DNA of 12,269 nt from an uncultured Clostridia bacterium (lineage in GTDB: Bacteria; Bacillota; Clostridia; Oscillospirales; Acutalibacteraceae): positions 1-12,269 of the forward strand of contig CAMCIX010000015.1 of NCBI GenBank assembly GCA_945875045.1. Direction: 5' to 3'. The translations under genes were made by a program, and so were the position numbers. The notes under the pieces were generated by a model. That model saw only the letters and a program-made list of their open reading frames with translations, searched no databases and was not told where the DNA came from. Positions 7,011 to 12,269 of this stretch are shown one piece after another; position 1 is the first letter of the stretch; each line of letters opens with the position of its first letter.

Positions 7011-9029
7011 ATGCTGTTTTATAAGATTGAAGCCGTACTTAAAAATTCCGATTTAATTCCGCAAATAAAAAGCCGCGATATATATCTTGCCTTTTCCTCG
7101 GGATTTAAAGAAAAAAGCGCCGATTTTTATGACAAAAGCGGCGGCGACAGCTACTGTTTTGTAAGTAAAGCCGCAAACGGTATAATGACCTTAGGTTTAA
7201 TTTTAAGAAATATATATTCTCCGGAAAAATGCGTGCTAAAATATTTGCGTTCGGCAGATATTGCCGTTACAGAGCTTCACGCAGAGGAAATAACCTTAAA
7301 AAGGCTTAAATTAATGCTTACATACTCACTTCGCGCAGACTTTATTAAAGATGACGATGAAGTGTTGGAATTGTTCGGAATAGACCGACTTGTTGCATAT
7401 CACAGATCCGTAAGCTTCGGCGAAGCCTTGCTTGACGGCAATGCCGACAGAGAGGAGCTTATAAAAGTCTCCGACAGTATACTGCTTTCAAATACTCTGA
7501 CGCCCGAGCTGAAGCGTATTTACGAAATGCCTGTAAAGAACCGTATGATAGGTCACCCTGTTCATTATTTTGTTAAAATTGATGACTTTGAAAAGAGGAA
7601 AAAGCTGTGCCGTATCTTGCTTTCCGCATTATATGCAAACGGAAGAATAAAAAGCCGCAGATTTTGTTTTGCTGATTTTGACAGCGAAAGCAATTACCCT
7701 GACGAGGATTATGAAGCACTTTATAAGAGCTGTGAAAACGGAGCGGTAATCGTTCGCTACGGCGATGAGGAAAGAAAAAACGGAAGCTTTGCACATTCGG
7801 GCGGCAGTATTATCGCGGCGCTTTGCGAAACCGCTGTCAGGTACAGAAATAAAGTTTTAACCGTGTTCTGCCTCCCCGCAAGCGCAAATAAGACTGCGGA
7901 AACCTTTGTTTCGCATTTAGGCACACTTTCATTAATAGAGATATACGAAGATGTTGTAAATATTGACAAAGGTACTGAATACCTGAAGGCTCTGGCAAAG
8001 AAAAATAAAATTCGTCCTGACAGGAATTTAATTCCCAAGGCTAAGGACGGACAGCTTTTCACTGCAAATCAATTAACGGCAATTTTTGAAGACTGGTATG
8101 ATAAAAAGCTGCGCACCTCTGTATTTCCGCAATACTCTTCCACGAATACGGTTAAGTCCAATATTGCATTATCAAAGCCTTTGGGCAGCGCATACAGCCG
8201 CCTTATGGAAATGCCGGGACTTGAGGCGGCTAAAAAAACCATTGACAGGGCGCTTAACTTTTACAAAGCACAAAAGCTGTTTAAAGATAAACGCGTATCA
8301 TTTGACCGACCTTCTATGCATATGGTCTTTACAGGAAATCCGGGAACAGCTAAAACCACCGTGGCACGGCTTTTCGCGGAAATAATGAAAGAAAACGGTA
8401 TCCTCTCAAAAGGGGAGCTTTACGAAGTCGGCAGAGCCGATATTGTGGGGAAATATGTCGGTCATACTGCTCCGCTTGTAAAATCGGCATTCAAGCGTGC
8501 CCAAGGAAGCGTTCTGTTTATAGACGAGGCATATTCTCTTTGCGACGATAAGAGCGGTCTTTACGGCGATGAAGCAATAAATACCATTGTGCAGGAAATG
8601 GAAAACAACCGTGACGATATGATTGTGATTTTTGCGGGTTATCCTGATGAGATGGAGAACTTTTTGCAGAGGAACCCCGGATTAAGCTCTCGAATAGCCT
8701 TTCATATTGATTTTGAGGATTATACTGTTTCGGAGCTTTGCGATATTTCACGGCTTATAGCCGATTCGCGCGGACTTTCTCTTTCAGACGGGGCTATTCA
8801 AAAGCTTAATGCACTGTTTGAAGCCGCCCGTATTAAGCCTGATTTCGGCAACGGCAGATATGTAAGGAACATAATTGAAAAGGCACATATGACACAGGCT
8901 GAAAGGCTTGTAGAAAATTACAACGAACAGCTTACCGACAAGGAAATATGTACTCTAACCGCTGAGGATATTGAAATTCCCGAAAACCTCAATACATCTA
9001 AGGTATTAAAAATCGGCTTTGCTTCTTAG
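7011..9029 (+). CDS. CbxX/CfxQ (SpoVK-like) AAA+ ATPase with degenerate N-terminal half
   Basis: AAA+ proteins use ATP hydrolysis to remodel protein or nucleic-acid complexes, usually as hexamers. The C-terminal half (about 395-660) is a full AAA+ module: Walker A GNPGTAKTT (442-450), Walker B VLFIDEA (501-507), the FAGYPDEM sensor region (541-548), an arginine finger in NPGLSSR (555-561) and sensor 2 GNGRYVRN (613-620). These are the hallmarks of the CbxX/CfxQ subfamily that includes SpoVK. The first 390 residues are not ordinary for SpoVK. Part of them (about 176-330, with IGHPVHYFVKIDDFEKRKKL and ENGAVIVRYGDEE) looks like a second AAA+ fold without a P-loop. There is no signal peptide or membrane segment. 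AGGAGG at 6998-7003 sets the ATG at 7011. It follows the WYL gene and precedes a DIP1984-like gene. A sporulation role cannot be excluded, but the setting suggests a stress or defence ATPase. Confidence 0.85.
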   Translation: MLFYKIEAVLKNSDLIPQIKSRDIYLAFSSGFKEKSADFYDKSGGDSYCFVSKAANGIMTLGLILRNIYSPEKCVLKYLRSADIAVTELHAEEITLKRLKLMLTYSLRADFIKDDDEVLELFGIDRLVAYHRSVSFGEALLDGNADREELIKVSDSILLSNTLTPELKRIYEMPVKNRMIGHPVHYFVKIDDFEKRKKLCRILLSALYANGRIKSRRFCFADFDSESNYPDEDYEALYKSCENGAVIVRYGDEERKNGSFAHSGGSIIAALCETAVRYRNKVLTVFCLPASANKTAETFVSHLGTLSLIEIYEDVVNIDKGTEYLKALAKKNKIRPDRNLIPKAKDGQLFTANQLTAIFEDWYDKKLRTSVFPQYSSTNTVKSNIALSKPLGSAYSRLMEMPGLEAAKKTIDRALNFYKAQKLFKDKRVSFDRPSMHMVFTGNPGTAKTTVARLFAEIMKENGILSKGELYEVGRADIVGKYVGHTAPLVKSAFKRAQGSVLFIDEAYSLCDDKSGLYGDEAINTIVQEMENNRDDMIVIFAGYPDEMENFLQRNPGLSSRIAFHIDFEDYTVSELCDISRLIADSRGLSLSDGAIQKLNALFEAARIKPDFGNGRYVRNIIEKAHMTQAERLVENYNEQLTDKEICTLTAEDIEIPENLNTSKVLKIGFAS

Positions 9030-9043
9030 CAATGCACTGTTTT

Positions 9044-9074
9044 CGGTACGCTCATTGTGATATATTTGTTATAC
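9044..9074 (+). promoter_or_regulatory. Possible promoter before the DIP1984-like gene
   Basis: CGGTAC (9044-9049) stands 11 bases before TATATT (9061-9066), the same spacing as CGGTAC (6959-6964) to TATAAT (6976-6981) before the ATPase gene. A second -10-like TTATAC lies at 9069-9074. This is a weak case, resting only on the matched spacing. Confidence 0.3.
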
Positions 9075-9110
9075 AAGCGTTACACAAGACACGAAAGGAC
9101 GGATATATAT

Positions 9111-9614
9111 ATGAAATACACCTCTGCCGAAGCCGCAAAGTATCTGCGGAAATTAAACGAAGACTATACCTCGCTTATAAGCAACGAGGAGGCAAGCAAG
9201 GAGTTTTTAGCCTCTTTAGGCGAAGACCCGGAGGCCGTAAGACCCGAATACAGCTTTTCCGACACCCAGAAAAGCTTAGATATTCTCGAAGAAAAAATAC
9301 GAAAGGTAAAGCACGCGATAAATATTTTCAACACTACGCATACCGTACCGGATTTCGGAATCACAATCGATGAAATGCTGGTGCTTATTCCCCAGCTTAC
9401 AAAGCGCAAAAACAAGCTTTATGAAATGAAGTCTCTGCTTCCTAAGTCCCGGGCAGAGGCATACGGCAAAAACGGCAATATAATAGACTACCGCTACGCG
9501 AACTACAGTATAAGTGAAGCAAAAGCGGAATACGAGAAAATATCGGATTTGCTATCCCGTGCACAGACAGCGCTTGATGTTATAAACAACACCGAAACAA
9601 TAGAAATCGAATAG
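9111..9614 (+). CDS. DIP1984-like helical protein
   Basis: The 167-residue product is mostly helical and probably cytosolic, with no membrane segment. Its second half follows the pattern of DIP1984 (septicolysin-related) proteins: KHAINIFNTTHTVPDFGITIDEMLVLIPQLTKRKNKLYEM, then YANYSISEAKAEYEKISDLL. This corresponds to the family pattern of an IN-x-TN turn, a short TLxEAL-type helix, a basic helix and a long closing coiled coil. Function is unknown in that family; some members are called septicolysins without proof of haemolysis. I prefer the ATG at 9111, with AAGGA at 9095-9099, over the GTG at 9057, which lies in the promoter region. It begins 81 bases after the ATPase stop with no terminator between, so co-transcription with the ATPase is likely and it could be that enzyme's partner or substrate. 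The family call is by pattern, so moderate. Confidence 0.6.
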   Translation: MKYTSAEAAKYLRKLNEDYTSLISNEEASKEFLASLGEDPEAVRPEYSFSDTQKSLDILEEKIRKVKHAINIFNTTHTVPDFGITIDEMLVLIPQLTKRKNKLYEMKSLLPKSRAEAYGKNGNIIDYRYANYSISEAKAEYEKISDLLSRAQTALDVINNTETIEIE

Positions 9615-9834
9615 CCCTTTTCCGTCATAAGCAATATTAAAAATATGAATAAAACCGTTTAAGGTTGCAGTTTTGCGTTATTCCTTTTGTTATTTGTTAT
9701 CTTTAATGTTTAATGTTTAATGTAATAATTGGAACAGCTTCTTTGTCTTGTCTTATGTAAAAACCTATTTCGCGGCGGCTGAGGTTCGGTTTTAAGCCGC
9801 CGTACCCAATAATTAATTTAAGAGGTTTATAAAT
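9615..9834 (+). other. Intergenic stretch with repeats and a hairpin
   Basis: This 220-base gap has no convincing gene. It contains three tandem copies of TTTAATG (9702-9722), a possible promoter TTGGAA (9729-9734) with TTATGT (9753-9758) at 18 bases, and an 8-bp hairpin (CGGCGGCT at 9773-9780, AGCCGCCG at 9795-9802, 14-base loop) in the leader of the next gene. The hairpin lacks a T-run, so it is not an ordinary terminator. Confidence 0.4.
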
Positions 9835-10179
9835 ATGGCAGATGAAAAGAGACTTATGAAAAACGCCGTGCGCCTTTGGTGCATAGAAAAGGGCTATGAG
9901 GAAATAACTGACGGCGGCCGCTGTGATATTAGCTTTAAGATGTGCGGCAGACGGTTGGGCTTTATTTTTGAGTTCGACAAAACCGCCGAGGAGCTTAAAG
10001 CGCTCGCCGAAGCCGTAAAAAACGAATATAGCTTTATATATGCGGTGATAAACGATTCAAGAAAGCGGAGCGAGGTTATAAAGCTAATTCCGCCCGAATA
10101 CGGAATATTCTGTTACAGCAATAGCTTCGGTCTCGGCTTTGTGTATCAGATTTTCCGCGAACCGAGCTTGATATATTAA
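9835..10179 (+). CDS. Small protein of unknown function, possibly PD-(D/E)XK-like
   Basis: I do not recognise this 114-residue protein. It starts at an ATG with AGAGG nine bases upstream. The sequence alternates strands and helices: a charged N-terminal helix, GGRCDISFKMCGRRLGFIFE, FDKTAEELKALAEAVKNEY, then strands FIYAVIN and YGIFCYS. A buried Asp followed after a turn by an acidic strand (CDISF...FIFEFDK) is loosely like the core of PD-(D/E)XK nuclease-fold proteins, but the expected ExK is ExD here, so any catalytic role is doubtful. It has no signal peptide or membrane segment. The retron promoter overlaps its last codons, so this gene sits directly between the ATPase block and the retron. 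Its own leader has a hairpin and possible promoter. It may belong to either block. Confidence 0.6.
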   Translation: MADEKRLMKNAVRLWCIEKGYEEITDGGRCDISFKMCGRRLGFIFEFDKTAEELKALAEAVKNEYSFIYAVINDSRKRSEVIKLIPPEYGIFCYSNSFGLGFVYQIFREPSLIY

Positions 10180-10196
10180 GCTGTATATGATATAAT
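10168..10196 (+). promoter_or_regulatory. Retron promoter
   Basis: TTGATA (10168-10173) and TATAAT (10191-10196) are separated by exactly 17 bases. The predicted transcription start, about seven bases downstream, falls at 10203, the foot of the retron a1 strand. The -35 overlaps the end of the preceding gene. Confidence 0.78.
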
Positions 10197-10203
10197 AATT
10201 ACA

Positions 10204-10416
10204 TAAAGCAAGTCCTCTTTGTAGCAGTGCGCGTCTTAAAATTCGTTTTAAGAGGGGCGGCGAGTCGCCGTCTTGTTATTAAAAAACGTGGATTCGCGAT
10301 TCGTTCCGAATCGCTGCCGCCTGATAACACTCCGACGAATAACCAATCACTTCGTGATTTTAAATTCGCCTTCGCTTATATCAGGAAATTTTGTGCCGCA
10401 AAGGGGACTTGTTTTA
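10204..10416 (+). ncRNA. Retron msr-msd non-coding RNA
   Basis: This RNA would be both primer and template for the reverse transcriptase encoded directly downstream. The a1 strand (10204-10221) pairs with a2 (10399-10416) over 18 continuous base-pairs, including two G-U pairs. TAGC follows a1 at 10222-10225; its G (10224) is the likely branch guanosine. The msr has a UUCG-capped 8-bp hairpin (TCTTAAAA 10234-10241, TTTTAAGA 10246-10253) and a GC stem (CGGCG 10258-10262, CGCCG 10266-10270). A third hairpin, GCGATTCG (10296-10303) with CGAATCGC (10307-10314), lies near the msr/msd boundary. The msd hairpin is built from CCTGATA (10320-10326) with TATCAGG (10379-10385), CGAAT (10336-10340) with ATTCG (10364-10368), and AATCAC (10345-10350) with GTGATT (10354-10359). 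Reverse transcription would start beside a2 and run back through the msd; the end point cannot be read from sequence. A 67-codon open frame inside is fortuitous. Confidence 0.87.
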
Positions 10417-10434
10417 ATATAACGGAGTGATTTT

Positions 10435-11526
10435 ATGATAATAGACGGCACAAAAGTAATTTTTCAAAGTGAGGACTTTAATTTTGTAAAGAAGTTCGGT
10501 TTACTTGAAGCCGCCGATATGGTGCTGAACTACCGCACTTTAAACGGTCTGCCCTTTATTTACGACAGCTATCAGCTTGCGGCGTTTTTGGGGCTTAAAT
10601 ATAAAAATATGTTCAGGCTTGTGAAATCGGAATTTAAAGGCTCATATAAACAAATTACGATTAAAAAGAAAAACGGCGGCGACAGAACAATTCACGCACC
10701 TGATTATACTCTTCTATTTGTCCAACAAAATATAAATAATAAAATACTTGACAAACTGCCCGTTTCAAAATACGCCACGGCGTATAAAAAGGGCGCAAGG
10801 CTTACGGGCAACGCCGAGCCGCATGTCGGCAAAAGGTATCTTTTAAAACTCGACATAACCGATTTTTTCGGGAGCATCAGGTTTGAGCAGGTCTACAGCG
10901 CGGCGTTTAACACCAAATATTTTCCTAAGTTTGTCGGCGTTATGCTCACGAAATTTTGCTGTCTTAACGGTGTTTTGCCGCAGGGCGCGCCTACCTCGCC
11001 CGCGCTTTCAAACCTTGTAATGAAAAATTTTGACGATAGTATCGGCAGCTGGTGCGAAAAGCGCGGTATTTCCTATACCAGATACTGTGATGATATTACC
11101 TTTTCTTCGGACAAACCGCTTTATGTGGTTTACAGTAAGGCAAGGCTTATGCTCCAAAATATGGGCTTTGAACTAAACGAAAGAAAAACGCATTTTATTA
11201 CAAGCGCCTCCCGCCAGACCGTTACGGGACTTACCGTGAATGAAAAGGTCACGGTTTCAAGGGAATATAAAAGAAGCTTAAGACAAGAGCTTCATTATGT
11301 TTTCAAATACGGCGCGATAGACGCCTTCCGCCATATCTACCGTAAGAAATATGTATATTCCCGCCATTTGCACACCCTTAGTTATCTGTACTCTCTGCTC
11401 GGCAGAATCCGCTTCGTCCTCTCGGTCGAGCCTGATAACGAATACTTTAAAACTGCATTGCAAAAACTAAATAACCTTATGCCCGAATACCACTCGGATG
11501 AATGGTATTTTTTGAGTATAAGATAA
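10435..11526 (+). CDS. ret: Retron-type reverse transcriptase
   Basis: Retron reverse transcriptases copy the msd part of their RNA into a DNA joined to the RNA by a 2'-5' branch, and the complex guards a toxic partner during phage infection. The 363-residue protein has the full finger-palm set: RT motif A LKLDITDFFGSI (Asp140), LPQGAPTSPALSN (181-193), the catalytic YCDD (217-220) and the thumb. Two retron-specific marks are present: NAxxH as NAEPH (126-130, region X) and VTG (263-265, region Y), which recognises the msr stem-loop. No extra domain is fused; length is within the usual 300-400. GGAG at 10424-10427 sets the ATG, 18 bases after a2. The gene for the probable effector starts 27 bases after its stop, so RNA, enzyme and partner form one transcript. 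I cannot assign it to a numbered retron type. Confidence 0.95.
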   Translation: MIIDGTKVIFQSEDFNFVKKFGLLEAADMVLNYRTLNGLPFIYDSYQLAAFLGLKYKNMFRLVKSEFKGSYKQITIKKKNGGDRTIHAPDYTLLFVQQNINNKILDKLPVSKYATAYKKGARLTGNAEPHVGKRYLLKLDITDFFGSIRFEQVYSAAFNTKYFPKFVGVMLTKFCCLNGVLPQGAPTSPALSNLVMKNFDDSIGSWCEKRGISYTRYCDDITFSSDKPLYVVYSKARLMLQNMGFELNERKTHFITSASRQTVTGLTVNEKVTVSREYKRSLRQELHYVFKYGAIDAFRHIYRKKYVYSRHLHTLSYLYSLLGRIRFVLSVEPDNEYFKTALQKLNNLMPEYHSDEWYFLSIR

Positions 11527-11553
11527 TAAAAATTTATAAAGGAAGTAGAAAGC

Positions 11554-12156
11554 ATGGAAACTAAAAATTTCAAGACAGAACTGATTAAAGACATGAAAAA
11601 AATCTTAAATGTCGATGAATTAGGGAAAGTATCAACAGCACATATAATAGATATGTACTGTTGGCTTCTGACAGAAAGAAAAGAATTGCCCGAAGAAACA
11701 ACGGCAAATGGGATCACCCCAAAAGCTGTTGATAAATATGCTAAATATAAGGGCTGTGATTATTGGACTAAAGATGCGTTCGATCAATGCTTTGAAGAAA
11801 AGGACAACACATTTACTTTTAAGGGAAACAAAACATTAAGCGGATTAAGACATGAGCATGTTGTGCCTAGAAAGCTGTTTGTTGACTATGTAAATTCAAA
11901 TGTTAATAATATAGATGTTGACAAAATTAATAACTATTTTATAGGCTGTGTTGTTACGAAAGAAGAATCCGAAGAAATCGATAAAAAATGTAAAGACAAA
12001 ATGCCTAAATGTGAAAATTTCGAAAGTATAAACGATTCTAATCTATGGTCTCGATACACAGAAAGCGGAATTACAAGTATTTACGAAATCGAATGGGAAA
12101 TTAATAATAAAAGTTGGACAATAAATAAGGCAACGCTAAAAGAATTGAAAAAGTAA
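11554..12156 (+). CDS. HEH-motif protein, probable retron effector
   Basis: I do not recognise a named family for this 200-residue protein. The most telling part is GLRHEHVVPRKLF, with His100-Glu101-His102 followed by VVPR, much like the first strand and His pair of HNH/His-Me-finger nucleases (HxHxxPxS/K). Downstream are GCVVTKEESEEID (131-143) and a W-RYTESGI segment (165-173), which look conserved in shape. The first 60 residues are helical and charged. No membrane segment or signal peptide is seen. AAAGGAAG precedes the ATG, it lies 27 bases after the reverse transcriptase gene and a terminator follows, so it is the last gene of the retron operon. By analogy with other retrons, the RNA-DNA-enzyme complex would hold it inactive until a phage disturbs it. 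It is more AT-rich than the reverse transcriptase gene, suggesting a separate origin. Nuclease activity is inference. Confidence 0.72.
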   Translation: METKNFKTELIKDMKKILNVDELGKVSTAHIIDMYCWLLTERKELPEETTANGITPKAVDKYAKYKGCDYWTKDAFDQCFEEKDNTFTFKGNKTLSGLRHEHVVPRKLFVDYVNSNVNNIDVDKINNYFIGCVVTKEESEEIDKKCKDKMPKCENFESINDSNLWSRYTESGITSIYEIEWEINNKSWTINKATLKELKK

Positions 12157-12185
12157 TAAATCATTTGATACATAACAAAATTAAC

Positions 12186-12220
12186 AAAGCGGTTCGTATT
12201 TATAGTACGAATCGCTTTTT
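12186..12220 (+). terminator. Terminator of the retron operon
   Basis: AAAGCGGTTCGTA (12186-12198) pairs with TACGAATCGCTTT (12206-12218) with one G-T pair and a seven-base loop, followed by further Ts. It closes the operon 29 bases after the last stop codon. Confidence 0.85.
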
Positions 12221-12235
12221 AAAATGCTTGATTAT

Positions 12236-12269
12236 TCAATTTGTCTTTATGGCTTCATTCAGCTTCTCC
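12236..12269 (-). CDS. Possible C-terminal end of a convergent gene
   Basis: On the minus strand the window edge encodes EKLNEAIKTN followed by TGA at 12236-12238. Only ten residues are visible. The composition is protein-like and it would converge on the retron terminator, but this is too short to be sure. Confidence 0.25.
   Translation of the reverse strand, partial: EKLNEAIKTN

Noticed and set aside
9057..9110. GTG start extending the DIP1984-like protein by 18 residues
   Set aside because: The extension has no family-like sequence, overlaps likely promoter bases, and the ATG at 9111 has AAGGA upstream.
9702..9722. Three TTTAATG copies as a CRISPR or iteron array
   Set aside because: The units are only seven bases with no spacers, and there is no replication or Cas gene nearby; this is simple AT-rich repetition.
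10227..10430. 67-codon open frame between the 114-residue gene and the RT
   Set aside because: It lies within the retron RNA, its composition follows the hairpins, and it has no ribosome site of its own.

Overview
The window looks like a low-to-moderate GC gut Firmicute, most likely an anaerobic clostridium of the Oscillospiraceae/Ruminococcaceae type. The reasons are plant-polysaccharide glycoside hydrolase genes, remnants of a Tn1549-like integrative element, AGGAGG-type ribosome sites, and regulator and ATPase genes of the kind common in these bacteria. No taxonomic marker is present, so this is an inference.

Left part (1-3064, minus strand): a decayed carbohydrate-use locus. A GH78 alpha-L-rhamnosidase gene is interrupted by one in-frame TAA. 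Upstream of it lies the 3' end of a GH26-like glycosidase gene whose expected catalytic Glu codon reads Lys.

Middle part (3020-5703, plus strand): the scarred end of an integrative element. Four truncated pieces are joined head to tail: the 5' end of an IS30-type transposase, the 3' end of a DUF4314 gene, a C5-cytosine methyltransferase that loses its frame in motif X, and a tyrosine recombinase lacking both its N-terminus and its catalytic tyrosine region. Next come a terminator, a pair of 12-bp-period ATGGTCA repeats, an AT-rich palindromic repeat, a strong hairpin, the 3' half of a tRNA-Val(CAC) and a second 12-bp-period TGGTCA pair. A tRNA 3' fragment with repeat arms on both sides and a recombinase beside it has the layout of a phage/ICE attP site.

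Right part (5860-12220, plus strand): intact accessory genes that look like defence cargo. The first block is a WYL-domain regulator, a 672-residue CbxX/CfxQ (SpoVK-like) AAA+ ATPase with a degenerate N-terminal half, a DIP1984-like helical protein and a 114-residue protein of unknown function. The promoters of the WYL and ATPase genes share an 18-bp element with 16 identities, suggesting that one regulator controls both. The second block is a complete retron. A TTGATA-N17-TATAAT promoter starts transcription at the foot of an 18-bp a1/a2 stem enclosing msr and msd hairpins. A retron reverse transcriptase (NAEPH, YCDD and VTG motifs) follows, then a 200-residue protein with a HEHVVPRK motif that is the likely effector. 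A terminator closes the block.

The most interesting content is the retron with its HEH-motif partner, and the neighbouring WYL/AAA+/DIP1984-like set, which I cannot match to a named defence system.
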